NCBI RefSeq assembly: GCF_020080835.1
Contig: NC_058160.1
Coordinates: forward strand, 13,579,506-13,643,505
Reading direction: 5' to 3'
Source of the DNA: Cotesia glomerata
Taxonomy: Eukaryota > Arthropoda > Insecta > Hymenoptera > Braconidae
Length of the DNA: 64,000 nucleotides
Position numbers and translations under genes: made by a program. Below, one piece after another: positions 9,681-20,411 of this stretch; within the stretch, counting starts at the first letter, position 1, and each line of letters opens with the position of its first letter. The notes below the pieces were generated by a model. It saw nothing but the letters and a program-made list of their open reading frames with translations, was not told the origin of the DNA and did not search any database.

Positions 9681-12600
9681 TTTTTTTTTTTTTTTTTTTT
9701 TTTTGGGAGGGGAATCCTTTTTACGGATTCTAGGTATAGCTGTTGGCCTGGATATGTGGCGACTCGACGCAGCGTCATTCTAAAACTCGACGCTGATGCC
9801 CCTACCCACTAAACCCTAAAATCCTTTCTCTTCTATCCTCTGATCCCCCATGGTACCGCCGTAAGGCATTTCTTCGCGGGGGGAGAAATAAGCTGCCGCT
9901 CTTCCTTCTGGTGGCTAAGATGTTATTTCTTCCTTCTAGATTTAGTCTTTCGCTCTTTTCCTCTCAATGGATCGCAACTCGGTAAGCACTTTTGTAGCAA
10001 AAATGCTTGTGGCGTTCCAGGCAGCTTCTGACGACAACATTGCCTCTACTATTGACTCTGGTTGGGTTCTCTTCTTCAGAATCTTCTCTAACTCATTGCG
10101 CTTTTGGTTGAAACGTGGACACACAAAGAAGACATGCTCCGCATCTTCATTGACCCCTGGACAGGACGGGCACTCTGGGGTATCATCGTGCTTAAAGCGG
10201 TGGAGATACTTTCGGTAACATCCGTGTCCTGATAACATCTGCGTTAAATAATAGTTGATCTCACCGTGACTCCGGTTGAACCACACATCAATCCGAGGTA
10301 TGAGACGGTACGTCCACCGACCTTTCTCTGCAGCATTCCACTCGTGTTGCCATCTTGCGATGCTGTGTTGCCGTTCTTCGCTTCTAAGTTCTTCAGGGCT
10401 CAGTGTGGTTGACCTTTTTCGTTGATATAGGTTCCGTCTTTCCTCAGCTAGGACTCTGAGAGGCAGAGTACCGGAAATAACACACACTGCTTCCTCTGAT
10501 ATGGTGCGAAAAGCGCTAGCTACTCGTAGGGCACTCAGTCGATATACTGGTCCAACCTTTCTCAATGATTCTTGCGTTTTTAATGCGTCGGCCCAAATGG
10601 ATATTCCGTAAGTGAGCACTGATGTGACTACTGATGACAGTAATAGCCTCCTGCTCTGCTTTGGGCCTCCGACGTTCGGCATCAGTCGTGCGAGACTGGC
10701 CCGCACTACTGACGCTTTGGCACTGACATGCTCCACTTGCTGCTTGAAGTTGAGTCGGGCATCAAGCATCACTCCCAAATATCGGATATAAGGTTGTGAT
10801 GTGATTTTTTGTTCGCCGATTTTACCGATATTTATCGAACATATGGTTTATCTCGTCAAGGTGTTTGGCAACAATCACTACGGCTACGTCATCTGCATAT
10901 GCTACGAGTTTGACGTTTCTTGGCAGAATGAGTCTTAATAGACCGTCATACATAATATTTCACAGGAGCGGGCCTAGGACTGAACCTTGTGGTACACCTC
11001 CAGTAATATCATACTCCCTCGGACCGTTCTTCGTGTCATACTTCAAGACCCTATTTTCAAAGTAGCTTGTTACGATCTAAAGAAGGTATTCTGGTACATT
11101 CTTCTCTTGGAGGGCCTGCATGATGCATTCCCAATTGGCGGAGTTGAATGCGTTTCTGATGTCTAGGGTCGCCACCAGGCAATACTCTTTCGTTCCACCC
11201 TTCCATCTGGTTCCTGCGATTGCTTCCTTGGCCGTATCAACAACCAGTTTGATTGCGTCCAGGGTTGATCGTCCTTTCCGGAATCCATACTGATTGTCTG
11301 CCAGGAGTGGGTCGACTACTGCTTCAATTCTCTGGTGAATTATGCGTTCAAATATCTTACCCGCTGTATCTAGCATGCAAAGTGGGCGGTAATATGACGG
11401 TTCATCCGGTGGTTTCTTCCCTTTAGGTAACAGTACCAATCGTTGCTGTTTCCACTTACACGGGAAAGTCCCCTCCTTAAGGCATGAATTATAAACGTCT
11501 AGGAATAATGTTGGAGCTGCCTTTATGATGGTTTTCAAGGCTATATTAGGGATTCCGTCCAATCCCGGCGCTTTATTATTCCCTACATGGTTACAGGCCT
11601 CCAGCAGTTCTTCTTCAGTGACAGGTGGAGTGTTATCCAGTTCGCCAGGCGCCAACTGGTAATCGAAGTTGCGTTGCTGTAGGAATAGTGCAGTGACGAT
11701 TTTCTGGAGAAGTTGAGGACACGTAGGTGATGGCATTTGTTGTTTTTTTAAGTGGGTCATAACCACCTTATAAGGCCTACCCCACACGTCTTTATCCACC
11801 TCGTTGATGAGCTCTCTCCAGCATTGTCTCTTACTATCCTTGATGGCTTTGTTCAATGATCGACGGGCTTTTTTGTATTCTGCGACCAGCTCCACAGGGT
11901 TAGGTCGTCGATAGCTACGCTGGGATATTCTTCTTTTCTTTAGACACTATTTCCGAAGAACACTGATGTGGTCGTTCCACCAGTGCACTGCCGGGCGTTG
12001 GCTTATGCTGTGTTTCCGGACCATACTGGCGTCACAGGCCTGGACAACTCTTTTCATCAGGTCCTTGGTCATTTCTTCTGCGGATCCAGTAGTAATCGGT
12101 TCACTATTAAGGGCTATTACCAATGTGCTTGTGTCAAAAGGCTTTACTTTCCATCCAATGGTATTGAATGACTTGATTGGTCTTCTTGTATTCCGGTCAT
12201 GTGATATTTTCCAGAGAATTGCCTTGTGGTCACTGGCTGTGTAGATATCCATCACCTTCCAGTCGTATTTCCCACTGATGAGGCTGCTGCTGACGAAAGT
12301 GAGATCTACGATAGAGCTTGCTTCTCCTTTAGTATAGATCGGCGTATCACCACTGTTGAGCTGGACTACATCTAGTGTAGAGAAAGCTTCTGGGAGTGCT
12401 TTTTCTCGCGCATTTGTCTGCTTGCTGCCCCAGTCTACTGCCTAGGAGTTGAAGTCACCGGCAATCGTGACCGGATAATGCTGCTTGGCGTCCTCGGTCA
12501 GTTTGTCCAAGAATTCAGTGAATTCAACAATGGATAGGCTAGGTGGTGCATAACAGCTGTAGAAACGGATGCCGTTAACTGTTGCTGCTACAAAGCCGGC

Positions 12601-12720
12601 ATTCTCATTGTTAACTACACTCTGGAAGGGATGCTTACCACAAGACCAGATGACAGCCTTGGTGGTGCTGTCAGATTCCCAAGGCTGGGTATTCAGGTAT
12701 CTGTATGGCTCTGCTATCAC
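9680..12720 (-). mobile_element. LINE B, R1-clade family 1, 5'-truncated copy
   Basis: The poly(A) tail is at 9680-9704 (as T), and the 3' UTR (9705-9941) resembles those of A, C, D and E. The 5' end is truncated inside the endonuclease domain (MIAEPYRYLNTQPWES at 12720) and directly joins a (TG)n tract at 12722-12744. It is close in sequence to LINE E. No ORF1 is present. Confidence 0.92.
9942..12720 (-). pseudogene. LINE B ORF2 remnant (EN-RT), nonsense-mutated
   Basis: Pieces in order on the minus strand are: endonuclease N-terminus with AGDFNS (12720-12442), endonuclease C-terminus with ASDHKAILWKI (12255-11947), RT with NKAPGLDGIPN and QYGFRKGRSTLDAI (11895-11077), and the C-terminal domain with YLGVMLDARLNFKQ and zinc motif CPSCPGVNEDAEHVFFVC (10778-9942). 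Compared with LINE E there are point nonsense mutations at about 11949 (GAG to TAG in LRKECLKK) and 11077 (AAG to TAG). About 105 bp is missing near 10835, just after the YADD region. The C-terminal CCHC motif keeps its histidine, unlike E. Confidence 0.9.
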
Positions 12721-12721
12721 T

Positions 12722-12756
<35 letters not shown>

Positions 12757-13466
12757 TTATATGTAAACCTCTTATAACTTCTAAACGGCTCGACCGATTT
12801 GATCGCGGTTGGTGTCATTCGACAGGTTTTCACCAAACTTAGATTTCCTGTACGTTGGAACCGATTTGGACCAGTAGATTTCGAAAAATTGCAAAAAAAA
12901 TGAAAAAAAAAAGTTGTTTTTTTTTTCATTTTTTAAAAATATCTCCGAATAGGCTGAACTGATCGACCTTCAAAACTAATCATCTCTAAACCCAAAAATC
13001 AGCATCAATCACAACTAAAAACGTCATAATCGGTTGATCCTATCCCGAGATATCGTTGTCAAAATAAATCGAAAAAAGTGTTTCTTTGTAATAACTCGAA
13101 AATGTTATATCATATCACCTTTTTTTCCTTATAATTTATGGAGCTCAAAAAACTACATCGATCTATGTTTTTACACAAAAGTGGTTTTTTGGAATAACTT
13201 TCAAACGGCTATATCGATCAACTATAAAAACTAATTAGCTCTTAACATCAAAAAACCACGTCGATCGCCGCTAATCCTGTCAAAATCGGTTGATTCGTTC
13301 GAGAGATATCGTGCAGGAAATAAAACCCAAAAAAGTGTTTTTTCGGAATTACTCCGAAATTTCTGATTTGACCAATTAAAACTCAGAGATTCTTTCTGAA
13401 GCTCAAAAAACTGCGTAGAATGCCGCCAACCGCGTAAAAATCGATTCATTTATTCGAAAGTTATTG
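12721..13466 (+). repeat. R repeat copy 1, middle segment (GT tract and subrepeats)
   Basis: It starts with (TG)n(TA)n, then AACCTCTTATAACTTCTAAA and CGGCTCGACCGATTTGATCG, the same order as the R copy at 41668-42540. Three or more degenerate subrepeats follow, each ending in an AAATCGGTTGAT...GTTCG..AGATATCGT block. It is cut at 13466 by an 806-bp insertion bracketed by AGTTATTG. Confidence 0.8.
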
Positions 13467-14272
13467 TTTCGTCTAGCAGTAAAAATAATTTGTTAATTTT
13501 TAAACATATTTTATTTATAAGAACATTTGTTAACTAAAACTTTTATTATTAGAAAAACTTTAGCATTAGAAAATAATTTTAGGCCGTTTATGGTCATAAG
13601 CATATTTTTTTCTCTTTAAGCTATTGAATATTCTTTTAAATAGTTTTCTCTTTAGAATTTGCTGTACCTCATTTGAAGCTTAACCTTTCAGTGTAAAATT
13701 TTAAATACTATCGTAAATTTAGGGATTGAGTATCCTCGAGTTTATTTTTTATTATTTTTTTATTGCATCTGACGACGAATATTTTTTCTAATCTGTGAGA
13801 AAATTTTTCTGTCAACCATGTGCATAACAGCTGTTCTCTAACTTACTCTCTCTAACTTCAAATTATTTCTTTACGCCTACAATTTTCACCTACCAATAGT
13901 TTTGCCCAACTAACTTTACCACACCTATCGACCCTTTCCTCATTCCCTCAAACTGTAACCTCTGACTGTATCACTTCAAACAAAATTCTTCAGTCAGTCA
14001 TCTACTCACAAGACAATTGCATCTATCTATTCATCGACTATATATCGACAATCTATCTATCCATCGACTATCTATCGACAATCTATATATCTATCGACAA
14101 CTTATCAATTTTCTATTAATCAGTAATTAATTTAAACATATCAAAAAGCGTGTAATTTAACATTATTAAGAAGTATTTATCAATAATTCGTTAAGATTTA
14201 AAATTACTTTTGTGTGTTTAAAATCAACAATTTAATTGAAATATCTTCGTAAATTGTAGCTAGGAAGTAAAC
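13467..14272. mobile_element. 806-bp insertion with 8-bp target duplication AGTTATTG
   Basis: AGTTATTG at 13459-13466 is repeated at 14273-14280. The R family sequence that stops at the first copy resumes after the second, as judged by comparison with 42510-42560. The insert is AT-rich and codes for nothing recognisable. Ends are weakly inverted (TTTCGTCTAGC left, and the complement of GCTAGGAAGTAAAC right). An 8-bp duplication is typical of hAT and some other superfamilies, but no CAG-type hAT ends are seen. Confidence 0.6.
14020..14110. repeat. Minisatellite, about 30-bp unit, three copies
   Basis: Three successive units built of ATCTATCTAT and CATCGACTAT..ATCGACA, the third degenerate. 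It lies inside the 806-bp insertion. Confidence 0.75.
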
Positions 14273-14280
14273 AGTTATTG

Positions 14281-14519
14281 TGGTTTGAAGATTAAAAAAA
14301 TAGTGTTCCATGAAACTTTTATCAGACTTTTGAGCTTCAAGAGCTCAAAAGCATAGAAGAAGTATCTTTTTGAGCATGGAGGGCTCAAAACAACTTAGAG
14401 ATTGTATTTTTGAGCTCGAAGAGCTCAAAAACTTCATAGGTGCAATTTTAAGCGCCCAGATATTAACGGAATCAGCAGGAAGTTGCAGGTATGTCCTTTA
14501 AGGTCAATCGTTTTCTCAA
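14281..14519 (+). repeat. R repeat copy 1, right segment with hairpins
   Basis: It contains the ATAGTGTTCCATGAAACTT block, three GAGCTC-type inverted repeats at about 14325-14430, and the right end CAGGAAGTTGCAGG followed by GTCAATCGTTTTCTCAA. It completes the copy begun at 5549. Confidence 0.8.
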
Positions 14520-14524
14520 TTTTT

Positions 14525-15241
14525 AACTTCTCGCTAAGAAAATTGAAAATTTTCAAAAATCGGGAAGTTATTGGTTTTACCCTGTTTTTCGAAATCCGAG
14601 TTTTCATCGGATCTCGACGTTTCGAGGTCCTAGGAAGTTTTCCTGACTATTTTCACGATGATGTCCGTACGTCTGTATGTATGTGTGTGTGTATGTGTGT
14701 GTGTATGTGTGTGTGTATGAGAAATTGCAAAAAAAGTGAAAAAAAAGTTGTTTTTTTTTTCATTTTTTTCAAATATCTCTGAATTGGCTGAACCAATCAA
14801 CTTCAAAAACTAATCAGCTCTTAACCATAAAATCCCGCATCGATCGCCACATAGAGCGTCAGAATCGGTTGATGCGTTCGTGAGATAAAATCGTTGTCGA
14901 AATAAAATCAAAAAAAGTGTTTTATTGTAATAACGTCAAAATTTTTTATTAGATCAATTTTTTGTTCTAAATTTTTATAGAGCTCAAATAACCACATCGA
15001 TCGCCGCCTACCGCGTAAAAATCGGTTGATTTATTAAAAAGTTACAGCAGTTTGAAAATTAGAAAAATCGCGTTTCACCGAATTTTGATAAGACTTTGAG
15101 CTTAGAGAGCTCAAAATACCACATAAATTGTATTTTCGATCTCAAAGAGCTCAAAAACGTCATAAGTGCAATTTTAAGTGCCTAGGTATGGAATTAGCGG
15201 GAAGTTGCAGGGATTGTCTTCAGGGTCAACCGTTTTTCTAA
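14525..15241 (+). repeat. R repeat copy 2, internally deleted
   Basis: It begins AACTTCTCGCTAAGAAAATT five bases after copy 1 ends and ends with TTAGCGGGAAGTTGCAGGG plus GGTCAACCGTTTTTCTAA. The GT tract (14681-14718) jumps directly into the later poly-A-rich part, so the segment normally following the GT tract is missing. Two of the GAGCTC hairpins are present near 15095-15155. Confidence 0.85.
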
Positions 15242-15406
15242 TTTTTTTCTTAGTTTTTCGAAATTTCTTGAAATCTACTGGTTCGAATTGTTTCAAATTG
15301 TATTTAAAATTTAAGTTTGGTCAAGCCCTTTGAATGACGCCAATCGCGATGAAATCGGTCAACCATTCAAACGTTATAAGATCGTCACGTACATACATAC
15401 ACACTA
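15242..15406 (-). repeat. R repeat copy 3, inverted fragment
   Basis: It is the reverse complement of the start region of R (compare 12744-12890), ending AAACGTTATAAGATCGTCAC and ACATACATACACAC. Its AC tract continues at 15762 after a MITE insertion. Copy 2 and copy 3 thus form an inverted pair. Confidence 0.75.
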
Positions 15407-15757
15407 GAGTGTGCCAAAATTCAACTTTCGTGAAGAACCTTTGAAAATCGGAATTTATACTTCTGCTTCTCACAGGAGCTGTGTTCGGGCATTACCTAAA
15501 ATATTTTAAGGTGAGACGATTTATTTGATTTCCATATAATTTTTTAACAAGAGCTTTGTTTGAGCATTTCCACTGAAATTTCAAAAATCACCCGGAAGCG
15601 CTCAAGCAAAGCTCTCGATAAAAATTCTATGAAATTCAAGTAAATTGTCTCACCTCTAAGTATTTTTAGAAAAGCCTAAACGCAGCTCCTGTTAAAAGCG
15701 GAAGTCAAAATTCAAGTTTTTCAAAGTTCTTCACGGAAGTTGAATTTCGGCACACCA
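15407..15757. mobile_element. Palindromic MITE inserted in an AC tract
   Basis: GTGTGCCAAAATTCAACTT at the left and AAGTTGAATTTCGGCACAC at the right are inverted. The inverted match continues to the middle, where GAGACGATTTATTTGA pairs with TCAAGTAAATTGTCTC. The whole 350 bp therefore folds on itself. AC-repeat DNA lies on both sides (ACATACACAC left, (AC)n right). Confidence 0.8.
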
Positions 15758-15759
15758 TA

Positions 15760-15761
<2 letters not shown>

Positions 15762-15846
<85 letters not shown>
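15762..15846. repeat. (AC)n microsatellite, about 42 units
   Basis: Pure AC run between the palindromic MITE and the truncated 5' end of LINE G. Its complement is part of the R repeat GT tract. Confidence 0.98.
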
Positions 15847-15847
<1 letters not shown>

Positions 15848-16840
15848 CTCATACAATCGATCCGAGAAGAGAACATTGATGTCGCAATAATTTCGGAGCA
15901 ATACTGGAACCGGGATATGCCCTCCTGAAGGTCGGACGTAATGAGCTGAACTGCCATCTGGGCTTGCGGCAACCGTCCTGTCCAGAAAACTATGGAAACA
16001 CCCACAGAAAACTTCGTGCGTGCAAAATGGCGTGCACATATACAGCTGTTATATGCCACCTCGACTGACGTAGCAAGAGTATGAAGAGGCCTTGGACCAA
16101 TTGGTCAATGATGCCTGGGACGGCTGGTCAGTCATTACGGCCGGAGACTTCAACGCCTAGGCTGTAGAATGGAGTAGCAAACGGACAACAGAGCGAAGGA
16201 AAGCCCTTTTGGAAGCCTTCTCGGTGCTCGATCTGACACTACTTAAAGACGGCGGATTACCAACATTTACCAAAGGTGAGAGCAGCTCTGTTGTAAATCT
16301 CACATTTGTCAGTACAGGGCTTTCAAAGGCCAGCTGCTGGCAGATAACGGAAAACTGTATGCAGAGCGACTACTATGCAATAACATGGTACATACAGCCG
16401 TCACCAAATTTCGAAAAAAGCTTATCGAAGCAGAAAAATTTCACCCGCTGGAAAGCAAGTGCCCTTGAGAGAGGCTATCTTTGTGTCAGCATTGAGGATG
16501 CCATCATCACTGCAGAGAAAGCAGAGGACAAGACGAACTAGGCCATGGATGCTGTTATAAAAGCATGCGACGCCTCCATGCCACGAAGCGGTAATGGAAA
16601 CCAACATGCTGCGACACATTGGTGAAATGCCACGATTGTACAGCTCCGCGCTGAAAGCAAATATGCCCGAAGACTTGTACAGAAAGCCCGGAAAAAATCA
16701 ATCTTTTCGCGATTGGAGATGGCCTTTAAGGAGTCACGGTCCAAAACTTCTAAGGCTATAAAGTATAGCAAGAAGCAGAAATGGACTAGGCTGGTAGCCG
16801 AGGTTAACAGCAACTCGTTTGGGAGACCATACAGGGTTGT
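15847..16840 (+). pseudogene. LINE G ORF2, endonuclease segment
   Basis: Reading frames with several stops give IREENIDVAIISEQYWNRDM, a GDFN-type motif near 16145 (GCCGGAGACTTCAACGCC), LPTFTKGESSSVVNLTFVS, and then MDAVIKACDASMPRSGN and FGRPYRVV before the LTR insertion. This order equals the endonuclease-to-RT linker of LINE E. A frame change occurs after about 16060 and in-frame stops are present (for example 16539-16541 and after ATHW). The segment ends exactly at the GTTGT target duplication. Confidence 0.82.
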
Positions 16841-17887
16841 TGTAAATGAACTTAGCATTAAATATTCATTATTAGCTGGATCGGGATGTCAGAAAGAAAT
16901 TGTTTTTCACTTTATTCGTGTTTTATCGTTTATTATATAAAATATCACAGTTAAAACTAGTAAACCCTTGAAACTCTTACGAACTACAAACAAATTAATT
17001 TATTAATTTATTTAACCAACTAATTGTTCAAACACGAGTATTGTTATTATTATTACTGATTAATATCATTGAATTTTAATTATAAATGACGAGTTATTAA
17101 TACGCATGGCATCATACACAAATATTAATATTGAGAATTGTTCTGAGCGTTGATAATTATTTAATTTAAAAATATCAGAATTATTAAATTGGATTAATTG
17201 TATTACACGAGTTGATTAACTCATTATTATCACATTAATTAATATTAATGACGCGACAATATTTATTACGAGCGATGAGACGAGTGAAGAGCACGGAGAG
17301 AAGGTTGAACGCTAACTCACTTGAATTCTGCAGTCACAAGGGAAAATAAAGAAAGAGATTAAAGTATTAAGTGCGTACCTGGTGATCGGTGATATCACCT
17401 CAGCCAGGTATGATAAAGATTTTACTTGATTACTAAATTGTTGAATGATGAGTCATATCTCATTAAAATATTAATGAACAATAAATTTAATCCTGTGTGA
17501 CTGCAGATTATGAGTTCATTACATTGCAATAGTGAATGACCAAATTTATATCTAGAGTTTACCGGCATGAGAAGTTACAAAGGTGACAATTATGAATGAT
17601 TATTAATTGACAGGTTTTTAGGAAAGAAGTTATTCTATTATATGAAAAAGACAGTACCTGCGTTACCAATGATGCTGAATTTCCTTGGTAAAGCACTTGC
17701 AGCGATGAGTTATACAGAATTCACGTGGTGTTGTATACCGCATGTAAACTAATTATGGTGGTTGGTGCGCTGCCAACTGTTGACTTCGGGTTGACTGGCA
17801 GAGTGCGCGTTAATCGCTGCACCTCTGGTGAGGTTGATTTCGAACTTATCACATGTTCTGGCGCGAACATGTGGTATTTACGCAACA
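16841..17887. mobile_element. Solo LTR (1047 bp) with 5-bp target duplication GTTGT
   Basis: It begins TGTAAATGAAC and ends ATTTACGCAACA, so it has the TG...CA ends of an LTR. GTTGT occurs directly before (16836-16840) and after (17888-17892). Removing the insert and one GTTGT rejoins AGGGTTGT with CATG in the LINE G frame (RVVMF). No gag or pol coding is inside, so a solo LTR left by recombination is the simplest reading. I could not place it in a family. Confidence 0.85.
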
Positions 17888-18256
17888 GTTGTCATGTTTA
17901 CGATAAAGAGTCAGTCCGAGCAACAACCTACTTGCCTAGACCAGTTGAGGAAAATCGTAACTGCACTGTTTCCTCAGCAACCAGCGTACGACTGCCAGGT
18001 GCAACAAGATGAGCGTGAGTTTGTTTCCCTAATTACATATGAGGAATTACTCCGGGCCACTAAGAAAGTGGGCAACACCAAGGCGCCAAAAATGGATAAC
18101 ATTCCCAACACTGCGCTCAAGGGCAGCAAATAAAACTGCTCCTGGATTGTTCCTAAGGATGTACAGCCTTGCAGGAGGAATATTCCCGAAGCGTTGAAAA
18201 AAGCAGAGACTCGTCGTACCGCCCATTGTGTATGTTGGACACAGCAGGAAAGATCT
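17888..18256 (+). pseudogene. LINE G ORF2, N-terminal RT segment
   Basis: After the LTR the LINE continues with PTCLDQLRKIVTALFPQQP, TYEELLRATKKVGNTKAPK and DNIPNTALKG, matching the RT start of LINE E (PTCPQLLQKIVTALFPQQ). A stop after KGSK and further frame changes are seen (KKQRLVVPP in another frame). The last codons (TAGKIF region) are split by the second LTR insertion at 18257. Confidence 0.85.
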
Positions 18257-20411
18257 TGTAACGGGTTTTTCCTTCCGCTCATTGGCCCCTTAATTAATTT
18301 AATAGAAATAAAACAATACCTAGCAAAATGATTCTAAATTAACAAAGGCGCCACCAGGATTTTGTATCTCGGTTTCTGGAACCGGAAACCATAGCTGATT
18401 CTATTAATCTACAGGGAAGAGAGAGTTGGGGGAAGGTGGTTCTGAAAATGAATAAATTTTTATTTAACAACGGTACCAAAATTTATTAACAAAAGAATTT
18501 AACAACTCATGCGCTTGCACGTTCACACACTCAATTACAACTAACTCACTTAATGCTACAACTTATTACTACTCTCCTCAACTCCACGCTACCGCTTTGT
18601 CACCCCGCAAAGAGACTAATCGTATGCAAAGGCTCGTTAACTCGGCTCACGAAAGTAGTCGACCCAGTGACTAAACGTAGACCGATGTCCTCCCGTGAGC
18701 TTACAAAAAATTGCTTAATCCCACAGTACCCTCTTATGGAGCGAATATACCGTGGTTGCTACCTTACTACCGCTGTACCCCACTTGGCGTCTATACAACG
18801 GCTTCTACGCCAGCGAAACACCTCGCAAAGAGACTAATCGTATGCGAAGGAATGCTGGTAGCACTCACCCACTCACCACCCACTCTTCTCCACACACACC
18901 GACTCTACTTTACTTTTGACTAATTAAAATTTTACAAAATTAACTCCAAAAATTTACAACGTTGATTTTCACTAAAATTGCTCAGTCATTAGCTTACAAT
19001 AAAACTCATAAATTATCCTCACGATTAATTAATTTACTTCTTAAAATTTCCGGCTTAAAACCGACGCTTCTTTTATTCCAAATTTAACACGAGCTTAACT
19101 CTGCGCATTGACTTAAATTCTTTCGAAGAACATTCTTTATAAAATTAACTAAATTTTTACTCGGACGTAATCCACACAATAAATAGTTTTATAACAATTT
19201 CTACAGGAATAATGGTATTAAATTTTACTTATTATAATTTTTACAGGCTTCAATTTCAATATAAGATTCAACCGCGTGAAATTTCCGACTAGACAATTAT
19301 TATTATTGTTATTGTCGACTGGATAATTAATTAACAACAATTTTATCTCGATGTAAAAATAAATTCCGAAAATCATCCGCAGTTATTTCAATTTCTAATT
19401 TCGTCGCAATTTTCTCAATACTTAATTTTCCAATAATAATTTTAGTCTTCCATAGTTCAATATATAAATAACCACGTGGAATTTTTCGATTTATAAATAA
19501 TTAATAAAACAATTTGTCTCAATATAAAATTAATTCACGAAAAATTATCCACGGTTAATTCGATCTCAATTGCGTCGAAACTCAGTAGCCGATTCTCAAT
19601 AAATTATATTAAATAAATAATACTTTTTTGTAACAAATAATATTAATAAATGATAATTCAATTGTTATAATTTATAATAATAGTCCAGTTGTTAATATTG
19701 TAAATTTACTGCGTCACAAAATTCTCAAGGAATTTGCGCGCTCAAAATGGACTCCGTTGTTCGTTACAGCGTACTAAGCTCGACCTCGGGTACCGAAGCT
19801 TGACCAGTCGTGAGTTGCTGATTGGAATAATTCTCGATGTTCAGAAATTAATTAAATTTGATTAATCAAAAGATGAATTTAATTTAGCCAATCTTAAGAT
19901 GTTAATAATTATTAACCAGCTAAATTAACAATTTAGATACTCACGACCTAAACCCAGGAGGTCTAGAATATTCCTCGGGTGTAAAATCCCCAGGAGGAAT
20001 TGTTCACAAGCTAACAAATTAAATTGATTAAAATAATTAATTATTATTAAGCAAAATTATTAAACAATTGAATTATCCAAACTTGAATAAATAAAATGAG
20101 AAGTAGTGTGTTTGATGAGCCGGGTATATGGCCCCAAGGCTCATCATTACCAAAGTTCAATACCTGGTGTAAATTTGGTTGAAGAAACTCTATGGTTGAT
20201 ACTCGCTTCCTTCTTTGGACTTCTTGATGTTACTCGTTCCAACACTTTACTACTTCTCCGGACACCACGCATGGCTCGTCTATATAACGACCCCAAAAAT
20301 ACCCCCTCCTGCTCTCTCTCTCTAGGCCCGAAGATCGATGCGCTCAAATGCTAGTCGAAAAGTTATCGATCTCTGGCGACTTATCGATTAAGGGTAATTT
20401 ACCCTGTTACA
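18257..20411. mobile_element. Large solo LTR-like insertion (2155 bp), 4-bp duplication ATCT
   Basis: It begins TGTAACGGG and ends CCCTGTTACA (6-bp inverted ends TGTAAC), with ATCT at 18253-18256 and 20412-20415. Removing it rejoins AAGATCTTCAAACGG, the AGKIFKR codons of LINE G. No retroelement coding region is visible. A 23-base segment (CGCAAAGAGACTAATCGTAT and onward) is repeated at about 18606 and 18822. A related 3' end lies at about 24780-24929. A 4-bp duplication fits Ty3/Gypsy-type integration. Confidence 0.78.

Noticed and set aside
15242..15846. A possible CRISPR or satellite array around the AC tracts
   Set aside because: The repeats are microsatellite and transposon sequences with no regular repeat-spacer pattern, and the genome is eukaryotic.
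17725..18012. 95-aa ORF crossing the end of the solo LTR
   Set aside because: It runs across the LTR/LINE boundary in a frame other than the LINE frame, so it is a chance ORF.
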